A DNA stretch of 64,000 nucleotides, from assembly GCF_000377985.1 (NCBI RefSeq), contig NZ_KB899046.1:186001-250000 (forward strand), given 5' to 3'. A program made the position numbers and the translations under genes. Shown here in pieces: positions 46,417-54,173 of the stretch. The DNA comes from Sporolactobacillus vineae DSM 21990 = SL153. Its GTDB lineage: Bacteria; Bacillota; Bacilli; Bacillales; Sporolactobacillaceae. Within the stretch, counting starts at the first letter, position 1. Every line of letters begins with the position of its first letter. The notes beneath the pieces were generated by a model. The model was not told the origin of the DNA. It was given only the letters and a program-made list of their open reading frames with translations, and did not search any database.

Positions 46417-47418
46417 ATGGAGTTGTCTGTGGTAACCGCAGTGTACAATGGTGAAGCACACGTTGAATCAGCCATTCACAGCATTCTTAACCAAACCTTC
46501 ACTGATTTTGAGTACATCATTGTGAATGACGGCTCTACTGACCGAACAAGAGATATACTGGAAGAAATAACTGATCCCCGAGTCAAAGTGATTCATTTCG
46601 AGAAGAATAAAGGGGCTGCCAATGCTTTAAATACAGGGATCCGCGAAGCCAGAGGAAAATGGATTGCGGTTCAGGATGCCGACGACATCAGCATGGAGCA
46701 TCGCTTACAAAATCAATTAACCTTTCTTAAATCACATCCGGAGTTTGTCGCGGTCGGTTCTCTCATTCAATGTATCACCAGTGAAACAGCCATTGATCGG
46801 AGCTTCCTTGACACGGAAGAATTCTTTTTTAACGCTAAATCCCCAGAACAATTCCGAATGGAACAATTTTACAGCACGCCAATCTGTCATGGAACCGCCC
46901 TTTTTTTAAAAAAAGCGTTTGATCTTACCGGCGGATACGATCCGGCATTTAAAATTGCTTATGATTACGATCTCTGGTCGAGAATGTTTGAACAAGGGGA
47001 AATTGGGAGAATGCCGGATGTCCTCTATCAATACCGGGTACAGGTTTCTTCTCTGGCACATCTGGACCGATTGGAGACAACCCGGGAGATCCTGTTCAGT
47101 ACGTTCAAATCAATCTCCGGATTACGGTTCGGCCAGTTGGACAGACAACCAAGATTGGTTCTCCTCTGTTCAAAAAAAGAAGCGAACTTTTATCATGAAA
47201 GTATTGCCCCGGGAAATCATTATTTAAATATGCTCTTTCTCGGGCAAAAACTAAGTGACCTGAAAAAGGCTTACGCTTTATATCGGTTAAAAAAAATAGA
47301 TGGGATTGTTCTGGCTTCAAATTCCCAGTTTGACCGGATTTTTCGCTTTTTTGTCAGCAGAGGGCTGTCATTCAATCATCAGCTCTTTAAAGTCTGGATT
47401 CCTGAAACTTCTGCATAA
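46417..47418 (+). CDS. GT2 family glycosyltransferase
   Basis: This 333-aa GT-A inverting transferase has VVTAVYNGEAHVESAI, IIVNDGSTDRTRDI and the nucleotide-metal motif AVQDADDISMEHR; YDYDLWSRMFEQG is the usual acceptor-side ED/YD motif. I chose the ATG at 46417 because GAGGAGAG precedes it. It lies between oppositely oriented units, so it has its own promoter. Confidence 0.88.
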   Translation: MELSVVTAVYNGEAHVESAIHSILNQTFTDFEYIIVNDGSTDRTRDILEEITDPRVKVIHFEKNKGAANALNTGIREARGKWIAVQDADDISMEHRLQNQLTFLKSHPEFVAVGSLIQCITSETAIDRSFLDTEEFFFNAKSPEQFRMEQFYSTPICHGTALFLKKAFDLTGGYDPAFKIAYDYDLWSRMFEQGEIGRMPDVLYQYRVQVSSLAHLDRLETTREILFSTFKSISGLRFGQLDRQPRLVLLCSKKEANFYHESIAPGNHYLNMLFLGQKLSDLKKAYALYRLKKIDGIVLASNSQFDRIFRFFVSRGLSFNHQLFKVWIPETSA

Positions 47419-47422
47419 TAAC

Positions 47423-47448
47423 GAAAGCTTGCCGATGTGCAAGCTTTC
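47423..47448. terminator. Hairpin between convergent GT2 and UDP-glucuronate decarboxylase genes
   Basis: GAAAGCTTGC/GCAAGCTTTC is a perfect 10-bp stem with a 6-nt loop. Neither side has a long T run. Confidence 0.5.
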
Positions 47449-47494
47449 CAAAGAACAGACGGAGTTTTCAATGTGTCGGCAGAGCATTCTGCTG

Positions 47495-48445
47495 TCAGAG
47501 TTTGTTCTGGTAGGCCTGTATTGTGGCTTTCAGTCCTTTTTCAAGTGAAACAGTGGGCGACCAATTTAAAATCACGCCTGCTTTTGTAATATCCGGTCTC
47601 CGTGTTAACGGATCATCCAGTGGAAGCGGCTGAAAGGCAATCTTACTCCTGGAATTTGTTAAAGATTTTATTTTCTTTGCAAGATCCAGAATTGTTATTT
47701 CGTCAGGACTGCCAATATTGATAATTTGCCCGGTGGCTTCATCTGTTTCCATCAGTTGCCTCAATCCGCGAATCGTATCCGAAACATAACAAAAGGATCG
47801 TGTCTGTGTGCCGTCCCCATGGACCGTTATATCTTTACCTGTCAATGCTTCCGTGACAAAATTTGATATGACCCGGCCATCATCGTTCGCCAGCCCTGCA
47901 GAATACGTATTGAAAATGCGCGCGACTTTTACTTTGACACCATAAAGCGTGTTATAAAGGTAGCAGAGTACCTCACCCAACCGCTTGGATTCATCATAAC
48001 AAGCCCTTGGCCCCCAGGTGTTGACATTTCCCCGATAGGTTTCCGTCTGCGGCGTTTCCTTTGGATCACCGTAAACTTCACTTGTGCTTGTATAGACAAC
48101 TTTCGCATCGTGTTTTTTTGCCAGCTTTAGCATATTCTCGGTACCCAGGGTATTCACCATAACGGTTTTTATTGGATTTGCCTGATAGCTTTTCGGAGAA
48201 GCAGGGGAGGCCAGGTGATAAATTTCATCAACAGCATTTAATAGTGGATGATCCTGTAAATCCCCGGAACAGACATCCAGATTCAAAAAGATAAAATGCT
48301 TATTATTTATCTGGGCAAGATTTCCTGCTTTTCCAGTCAGAAAATTGTCGATGCCGATAACCCGGTTTCCCTCGCTGATCAGCTCTTTTACAAGATGCGA
48401 TCCCAGAAAACCGGCCGCTCCTGTTACGACTATTCTTTTGCTCAT
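47495..48445 (-). CDS. UDP-glucuronate decarboxylase (UDP-xylose synthase-like)
   Basis: This 316-aa SDR enzyme has VVTGAAGFLGSHLV, the diagnostic YHLASPASPKSYQANPIKT, STSEVYGDP and YDESKRLGE with the catalytic Tyr and Lys. These motifs are typical of Uxs-type enzymes, which convert UDP-glucuronate to UDP-xylose. Usually NTYGPRM follows; here the region reads NTYSAGLANDDGR, a variation. GAGGTG precedes the ATG. Together with ugd it gives a complete UDP-glucose to UDP-xylose route in this cluster. Confidence 0.85.
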   Translation of the reverse strand: MSKRIVVTGAAGFLGSHLVKELISEGNRVIGIDNFLTGKAGNLAQINNKHFIFLNLDVCSGDLQDHPLLNAVDEIYHLASPASPKSYQANPIKTVMVNTLGTENMLKLAKKHDAKVVYTSTSEVYGDPKETPQTETYRGNVNTWGPRACYDESKRLGEVLCYLYNTLYGVKVKVARIFNTYSAGLANDDGRVISNFVTEALTGKDITVHGDGTQTRSFCYVSDTIRGLRQLMETDEATGQIINIGSPDEITILDLAKKIKSLTNSRSKIAFQPLPLDDPLTRRPDITKAGVILNWSPTVSLEKGLKATIQAYQNKL

Positions 48446-48462
48446 CTATGCACCTCATTCAT

Positions 48463-48492
48463 CACTTCATGTCATGTTGCTAACATACTATG
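48463..48492 (+). promoter_or_regulatory. Sigma-K-like promoter of the paired GT2 genes
   Basis: CACT, 17 bases, CATACTATG. Compared with mACm-N16/17-CATAnnnTA only the last base differs. Confidence 0.4.
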
Positions 48493-48541
48493 AATAAAGG
48501 ATAAGACGTGCATGGACATTAAACTTAATCGGAGTGATTTT

Positions 48542-49274
48542 ATGGTAACTGTAGTAACATGTACAAATCGACAGAATATGGAAAACGCTGTTCTGAATAA
48601 TTTTCTGAGGCAGAATTTCCGGCCAAAGGAACTCATTATCCTTTTAAATAATAAAAACATGAATGTCGAATTATGGAGGAAGAAAACAGCCCATTATGGC
48701 GAAATACGTATTTATCAATTAGATAATACTAAGACATTGGGGGAATGTTTAAATTTTGCCAGCGAACGCTCATATTATAATGTTATCGCCAGATTTGATG
48801 ACGACGATTATTACTCACCTGACTATTTAACAAATATGGTCGGCCAGCTGGAAATAAAGAAGACCGATGTGATCGGTAAATCCTCGATCTTCATCTATTT
48901 TACAGACGAAAAAAAACTGAGCCTGTTCCGGAGAAGAAAAAAAAAATACCTTTCTAAGAAAGGAAAGCGATTTAAAGAGGCCGTTGGCGGGAGGCACACT
49001 GGTCTTTAAAAAAGAAGTGCTGAAAATAGTCCCTTTTTCTCAGCTGAATCTCGGAGAGGACCTTAAATTTCAAAAGGATTGTCTCCGTCAGGGTTTATCT
49101 GTGTTCTCGACCGATCCCTATGATTACGTCCTCATCCGGTATAAGTCAAAGCAGCATCAGCATACATGGAATGCCGATCCTCGTTTATTTCAGAAAAACA
49201 GCCACTTAATTGCTGTGACCAACGATTTTGACGATCTGATCCGGAGACCGCACATAAAGGATGGTACACCATGA
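48542..49274 (+). pseudogene. GT2 family glycosyltransferase interrupted by a frameshift near a 10-A run
   Basis: The first part (48542-49009) reads VVTCTNRQNMENAV, LGECLNFASERSYYN and IARFDDDDYYSPDYL, then ends out of phase. The second part (from about 48984 to 49274) reads AGGTLVFKKEVLKIVPFSQ and LNLGEDLKFQKDCLRQG in the +1 frame. Together they match the intact neighbour at 49271-50008 along its whole length. A run of ten A at 48937-48946 lies just before the break, and removing one A restores one continuous frame. It may be a pseudogene, a phase-variable gene, a gene rescued by polymerase slippage, or a sequencing error. GGAG precedes the ATG at 48542. Confidence 0.8.
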
Positions 49275-50008
49275 TTTCAGTCATTGTCTCAACCTTTCGT
49301 CCCCGATTCATTAATAACATCATTGAAAATTTTTCGAGACAAACGCTGGAAGAAAAAGAACTGATTCTGATCCTTAATTCAAATTCTATTGACGTTTCTC
49401 CCATAAAGAAGAAAATTGCAAGCTGCAGGATCCGTGCTTCTATCCATTCGATACCTTCAAAAATAAGTCTTGGCGAATGTCTTAATCACGGTGTGAGAAG
49501 CGCTAATTATCCGGTGATTGCCAAATTTGACGATGATGACTATTACGGGAAATACTATCTCGAAGAGGCGCAGCATTCTCTGGCAGAATCCGGAGCTGAA
49601 ATTGCAGGTAAGCGCTCATTCTTTATTTACTTTAAAAATACGCAGGAACTTCGTTTGTTCAACCCATATCATGAACATGAATGGGTTCCTTCCCGCAACA
49701 ATCTTTATGCTTATAAAAACACTTATTTCTTCAGCGGAGGAACATTGATCATAAAAAAGAAAATTGCTGAGGCTTATCCCTTCCCGGATCTAAATCGAGG
49801 TGAAGACAGCCGGTTTCAGCAAAACTGTTTTCTCAATGGGATCAGGATGTATGCGACTTCCCGAATGAACTATGTCTATTTAAGATATCCGGGCATACAC
49901 AATGGGCCCTCTGATCACCAGGACCTATTATTAAAAAGAAAAAGCGATTTTGTCGCACGTACAGTCACATTCCGCCGCTATGTCAACCAGTCAAAACCCG
50001 AATACTGA
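49271..50008 (+). CDS. GT2 family glycosyltransferase, intact paralogue of the preceding gene
   Basis: This 245-aa small GT-A protein starts MISVIVSTFRPRFINNIIEN, with LGECLNHGVRSANYPVIAKF followed by DDDDYYGKYYLEE (metal site), FSGGTLIIKKK and LNRGEDSRFQQNC. It is about 35-40% similar by eye to the frameshifted gene upstream, whose stop it overlaps (ATGA). This resembles short glycosyltransferases of Bacillus spore surface clusters. The donor is unknown. Confidence 0.85.
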   Translation: MISVIVSTFRPRFINNIIENFSRQTLEEKELILILNSNSIDVSPIKKKIASCRIRASIHSIPSKISLGECLNHGVRSANYPVIAKFDDDDYYGKYYLEEAQHSLAESGAEIAGKRSFFIYFKNTQELRLFNPYHEHEWVPSRNNLYAYKNTYFFSGGTLIIKKKIAEAYPFPDLNRGEDSRFQQNCFLNGIRMYATSRMNYVYLRYPGIHNGPSDHQDLLLKRKSDFVARTVTFRRYVNQSKPEY

Positions 50009-50081
50009 GTTTCCACTCCGGCTTAAAAGCAGATGGAACAGGCTGATTGACTAATTTCTTATCAAAGTAGGTTAGTACACT

Positions 50082-50110
50082 TACAGCGGATCCCTTTATC
50101 GAATAGAGTA
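50082..50110 (+). promoter_or_regulatory. Sigma-K-like promoter of the Cys/Lys-rich gene
   Basis: TACA, 16 bases, AATAGAGTA. It has the same C-to-A variant of the -10 as the site at 46325-46353. Confidence 0.4.
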
Positions 50111-50139
50111 CAGGTGAGAAGATCAAAGGGGTGAAATAA

Positions 50140-50544
50140 TTGGGCGACAAGAAAAAGTATGATGATAAAAAAAAACTTAGTGATAAAGAAAGAGAGTGCA
50201 GCTGGTCCGAAAAAGAAGAGCATGATAAGAAAAAGAAATGTAAGAAACATAAAAAGGATGATCACTATAAGAAGACGGAATGCAACTGCTCGAATAAAGA
50301 AAATCACCCGTGCTCTTGCCATGGGTGCATCTGCCAATTGCTAAGAAAAGCAGGTACCGGAACAACAATCAGGATCGTCACGGATTCCGGAGATATTATT
50401 GAAGGAAAATTCCTTGGGTTCAGCTCGACGGATTGTTGCATTACGATTGAAGTGAATGAACTCCTTTCCCCACCTATTCCTTGTGAGATCGTTTTTGTTG
50501 ACTGTAAAAAAATTGAGAGTCTTGTATTCACATCACCCTCTTAA
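50140..50544 (+). CDS. Lys/His/Cys-rich protein with Sm-like C-terminal domain (possible spore coat protein)
   Basis: This 134-aa protein has a very charged first part (residues 1-46, mostly Lys, Asp, Glu, His), a cysteine cluster (CNC at 48-50, CSCHGCIC at 58-65) and a C-terminal beta-barrel-like region (GTTIRIVTDSGDIIEGKFLG) of the kind seen in DUF2642/Sm-like coat-associated proteins of Bacilli. Disulfide or metal cross-linking and electrostatic assembly would fit an outer spore layer. The TTG start has AAAGGGGTG upstream. It has a sigma-K-like promoter and its own terminator. Function is not established. Confidence 0.65.
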   Translation: MGDKKKYDDKKKLSDKERECSWSEKEEHDKKKKCKKHKKDDHYKKTECNCSNKENHPCSCHGCICQLLRKAGTGTTIRIVTDSGDIIEGKFLGFSSTDCCITIEVNELLSPPIPCEIVFVDCKKIESLVFTSPS

Positions 50545-50593
50545 TGAAGAAAATATAATTATGTACCTTTGCTTTTCGAGAAATTTGTGATAA

Positions 50594-50631
50594 TCAAAGA
50601 AGTGACGTTTTACCGTCACTTCTTTGATTTA
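50594..50631. terminator. Bidirectional terminator
   Basis: TCAAAGAAGTGACG/CGTCACTTCTTTGA is a perfect 14-bp stem with a 6-nt loop. It serves the coat-like gene and perhaps the convergent lipoprotein gene. Confidence 0.75.
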
Positions 50632-50682
50632 TAACATGATCGTACCTGTGAAAATACTCATTCGGTCAGGCTGGCCATCCGC

Positions 50683-51492
50683 TTAATTCGCTAACGGCTT
50701 GTACTGATTGCTGATAATATCCAGTTTCGTGATCTTTCCGCTGCTTTTATAGTAACGGAAGAACCCGATTGACGGGGCTGTATTCGGATCCGTCGCACTG
50801 TCTCCCGAATGACTCTCCCGCAGTTCAATCGAATAGTAGACACCGCTGTCCCTTGTGGAGACGTACACCTGATCCCGGGAATAGCCGGCAGCTTCTACAA
50901 CAGCAGTTTCGGCCTGTTTCTGAGCCGACGATTTCACCGTCCCGCCGGACTGAGCCGGTGCCGGTGCATCGGCGGCGACTGAAGACGGACTGCTTTCTGT
51001 TCCGTCTGAAGAACTGGCGGCTGTTGAAACAGCCGGTTCAGATGAACTGGCTTCGGCAGAAGATGCCGGCGCGGAGGATGCCGGCCGGCTGTCTGAACCG
51101 GCGGTCACAGTCCCGCTGGAGCCGGACTGTGACGGGCTCAGTTCTGCCAGGGCGGAATCCTTCAGCGTCCTTGCCCTTCGAATCAGTGTTCCTGACCCAT
51201 TTTTCTCCAGAAGTACTCTGTCTGCGGCATTGATCGCCGACTCAGGATCCCCTTTCTTCAGACTATTCACCGCCTTCTGAAAATTTTTCAGCTGATTCAG
51301 GTAAGCCAGTGCTGTCCGGTCGGTACGCTTTGCATCCAGTGCCTGCCGGAAATAGGTTTGTGCCGAAGTATAATGTTCCGACTGGACCGCTTTCTGTCCC
51401 TGCTTTATTGCCTGATCATATGGATTCTGCTGATGCCCGCAGGCGCCAAGCAACAGGGCCATAATGGTGATGGCTGTCAGTATTTTTTTCAT
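50683..51492 (-). CDS. Lipoprotein with TPR-like and Ser/Ala/Pro-rich regions
   Basis: This protein of about 269 aa has the lipobox LLGAC (Cys near residue 18). Residues about 25-115 look like TPR helices (YDQAIKQGQKAVQSEHYTSA). A low-complexity Ser/Ala/Pro linker follows (about 120-200), then a small C-terminal domain (YSRDQVYVSTRDSGVYYSIE). The linker suggests a spacer across the cell wall. I chose the ATG at 51492 because GGAGAAC precedes it. The last domain was not recognised and the function is unknown. Confidence 0.7.
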   Translation of the reverse strand: MKKILTAITIMALLLGACGHQQNPYDQAIKQGQKAVQSEHYTSAQTYFRQALDAKRTDRTALAYLNQLKNFQKAVNSLKKGDPESAINAADRVLLEKNGSGTLIRRARTLKDSALAELSPSQSGSSGTVTAGSDSRPASSAPASSAEASSSEPAVSTAASSSDGTESSPSSVAADAPAPAQSGGTVKSSAQKQAETAVVEAAGYSRDQVYVSTRDSGVYYSIELRESHSGDSATDPNTAPSIGFFRYYKSSGKITKLDIISNQYKPLAN

Positions 51493-51570
51493 ATCGGTTC
51501 TCCGATCTGCAGAAAAATCCCTGCTTTGATTGATTCTAGCCTGTTTCCTCTGATCCCGCACCGCTTATTG

Positions 51571-52791
51571 TCACACCGGGTCTTTCGGAATACTCTTCCG
51601 CCATTTCAGTGCCCGCAGGTAAAAAGTCATATACTTCTCCGACAAGATGCTGTTTTCATCCGTATCCTTTTTCAGGGCTTCCCAGTTCGCCTGTTCACAG
51701 GCGATGACTGAATCCAGTGCACGCCGGATTGCATTTTCCCTACCAAGCAGGGCCTCCCGGACATTCAAGTCAAGCGGCAGGCCGTCGATGATATGGTCCA
51801 TCGAATCATTGAGAATGCTGTCAATCGAAGAGAAGATCCCGGCAATGAAGTAGTCGGACTCCTGATCGCCGGAGCCGATCTCGTTGCTCAACAGGGCCAT
51901 GATCTTGCCGCGAATCATCGACGCTTTGATCAGCTCATTATTCTCGGTGTTTCTGACACTGTTCAGCAGAAACAGATGCATCCACTGAAGAAGCTGATCC
52001 GAGCCGATCCGGACCAGTGCCTGCTGCATGGACCGGACCGGATAGCGGCTGCCGAAGTTCACCGTATTCGCCAGCCGCAGAACCTTATAGGACAGACCGA
52101 GATCCTTCTCAATCAGGCCGGCCATCTTCTGCACATCAGGCTCTTTCCGTTCAAGTTCCTTAATGATGGTCACTAAACTGACACTCAGCATGCCGATATC
52201 TTTTTTATTGATCATCGCCGGTTTGCTAAAAAAATAGCCCTGAAAAAGCTGATAGCCCATTCTCATCGCCAGCTGGTATTGCTGGACGGTTTCTACTTTT
52301 TCGGCGAGAAAGATCGTCTTATCACGCAGCGCACGGATCAGTTTCAGCTGGTCCGGGATACGAACTTTTGGAAATTCAATTTTGATAATATCTGCCAGCT
52401 CGATCAGTGCCCGATATTCCCGGCTGTTGCTGAGACTGAAGTCGTCCAGGGCAATCGTATACCCGTCCCTTTTCAGCCGGCGGCAGGCCGCGATCACGGC
52501 GTCGGTGGCCTGAACACGTTCCAGTATTTCCACCACAATCTTTTTCCGCGGGAGCAGCCGCGGTAATCCGGCGGTCAGGAATTCTCCGGGAAAATTGATA
52601 AATCCCCGTTTTCCATCGACCAGTTCGCTGAAATGAGCAACCAGTACCGAATTTGACAGAACCGTTGCTGTTGCTTTCTGATCATCGGTACCTTCGTAAT
52701 AATTGTGTCTCCCCTGCCGGTACAGCAGTTCATAGCCGCGGAGCTTCATCTCTCTGTCAAAAATCGGCTGGCGCGCGACATAGACGTCCAT
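51571..52791 (-). CDS. EAL-like/HDOD signalling protein (YuxH-like)
   Basis: This 406-aa cytoplasmic protein starts MDVYVARQPIFDREMKLRGYELLYR. The catalytic EAL triplet reads ELL, and other metal ligands are partly lost, so it probably does not hydrolyse c-di-GMP. Residues about 200-400 form an HDOD domain (IEKDLGLSYKVLRLANTV). Such proteins (YuxH, CdgJ) regulate motility or stress signalling by protein contacts. I chose the ATG at 52791, with GAAGGA 9 bases upstream. Confidence 0.85.
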   Translation of the reverse strand: MDVYVARQPIFDREMKLRGYELLYRQGRHNYYEGTDDQKATATVLSNSVLVAHFSELVDGKRGFINFPGEFLTAGLPRLLPRKKIVVEILERVQATDAVIAACRRLKRDGYTIALDDFSLSNSREYRALIELADIIKIEFPKVRIPDQLKLIRALRDKTIFLAEKVETVQQYQLAMRMGYQLFQGYFFSKPAMINKKDIGMLSVSLVTIIKELERKEPDVQKMAGLIEKDLGLSYKVLRLANTVNFGSRYPVRSMQQALVRIGSDQLLQWMHLFLLNSVRNTENNELIKASMIRGKIMALLSNEIGSGDQESDYFIAGIFSSIDSILNDSMDHIIDGLPLDLNVREALLGRENAIRRALDSVIACEQANWEALKKDTDENSILSEKYMTFYLRALKWRKSIPKDPV

Positions 52792-52866
52792 CCTGTTCAT
52801 CCTTCCGGCCGGGACCGGCGGCTTTCACTGTTCGGTGTGTTCCCGGTATTTTGCCTCTTTCTCTAA

Positions 52867-54051
52867 TTATCGGTAATCAGCAGCCAATTTTTTAAATGCC
52901 GCTATGGACCGCCTGACTTTTTCCGTCGGGATGCAGTAAGCCATCCGGAAATAGCCCGGGCAGCCGAAACTGTCGGCGGGAACAAGAATCAGATCATACT
53001 TCAGCGCGTGTTTGCAAAAAGCAGCAGCATCGCTTTCAAGAGCTTTCGGGAACATATAAAATGTCCCGCCGGGTTTGACGATTGAAAAACCGAGTGCTGT
53101 AAGCTCTTTATAGAGAATATTCATATTCGTTTCGTAGACCGAAAGATCTGCCGTCATGTCGGCTACTTCCGCTACAGCAAGCTGAATGATCGACGGCGGA
53201 CAATTGTGTCCGATCCCGCGCGAAATCTGACCGCACATCTGAACGATCAGCGCTGCATCTTCGCAAGCCGGATTTACCGCCACATAACCGATCCGTTCGC
53301 CCGGCAGGGACAGCGACTTGCTGAATGAGTAACAGGTGATCGAATGGCGATAGTAACCGGCAACAAACGGCGCATCAACATGGCCGAAGACGATTTCCCG
53401 ATAAGGTTCGTCGGAAATCAGGTAGATCTCATGGCCGTATTCCTGCTCCTTCTGTTCGAGAAATGCTGCGAGCTTTTCGATTGTATCTTTAGAATAGGCA
53501 ATACCGGTCGGGTTATTTGGCGTATTGATCAGAACCGCCATGACTTTTGAAGAGAACATCTTTTCGAACTCAGGAAAATTGATCTGAAAACTTTTTGTAT
53601 CCGGAGGGACAACTTTCAGTATCGCTCCGGTTTTATTGACGTAGGGATTGTATTCAGGAAAATAGGGGGCAAACGTGATCACTTCATCACCGGTTACCGT
53701 CACCGCCCGCAGTGCATGGGCTATTGCGCCTGCAGCGCCGGAGGTCATAAAGATGTCGTCCTTTGTATAGTCAAGGCCGAAACGCCGTTTCAAAGAGACG
53801 GCAATTTTCTCCCGGACAGATGTGATGCCGAGACTTGGACTGTATCCGTGAACGGCGACCGGATCATCGCTTTTCGCCAGAGCAACGAGCTGATCTGTAA
53901 AAGCCTGGGGAACAGGGACAGACGGATTGCCCAGACTGAAGTCAAACACATTTTCATAACCGACTTTCTTCGCCCGCTCGGTGGCATATTCGGACAATTC
54001 CCGGATGACCGACTTCTTTCCAAGCATTTTCTTATATTCCTGATTAATCAT
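52867..54051 (-). CDS. PLP-dependent class I/II aminotransferase
   Basis: This 394-aa fold-type I enzyme has TSGAAGAIAHALRAV, INTPNNPTG, ISDEPYREIVFG, the PLP lysine in YSFSKSLSLPGERIGY and a C-terminal Arg in FRMAYCIPTE. Pattern and length fit aspartate/aromatic or branched-chain-type aminotransferases, but the substrate is open. AGGAGG lies before the ATG. It is a single gene between c-di-GMP-type genes. Confidence 0.88.
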   Translation of the reverse strand: MINQEYKKMLGKKSVIRELSEYATERAKKVGYENVFDFSLGNPSVPVPQAFTDQLVALAKSDDPVAVHGYSPSLGITSVREKIAVSLKRRFGLDYTKDDIFMTSGAAGAIAHALRAVTVTGDEVITFAPYFPEYNPYVNKTGAILKVVPPDTKSFQINFPEFEKMFSSKVMAVLINTPNNPTGIAYSKDTIEKLAAFLEQKEQEYGHEIYLISDEPYREIVFGHVDAPFVAGYYRHSITCYSFSKSLSLPGERIGYVAVNPACEDAALIVQMCGQISRGIGHNCPPSIIQLAVAEVADMTADLSVYETNMNILYKELTALGFSIVKPGGTFYMFPKALESDAAAFCKHALKYDLILVPADSFGCPGYFRMAYCIPTEKVRRSIAAFKKLAADYR

Positions 54052-54173
54052 TTCTGCAGCTTCCTCCTGCCTGTTTTACGATTTACCTGCATGGTTCGGA
54101 CAACGGCATATCGCTTCACTGACATTATACGCCACGGCCGGAAACTTCGGCAAAATCATCCGGTCACTAATGA

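Noticed and set aside
48907-48916. A8 run in the GT2 gene as the frameshift site
   Set aside because: The frame after it still encodes a plausible FRRRKKKY segment; the A10 run 20 bases later is closer to the break and longer.
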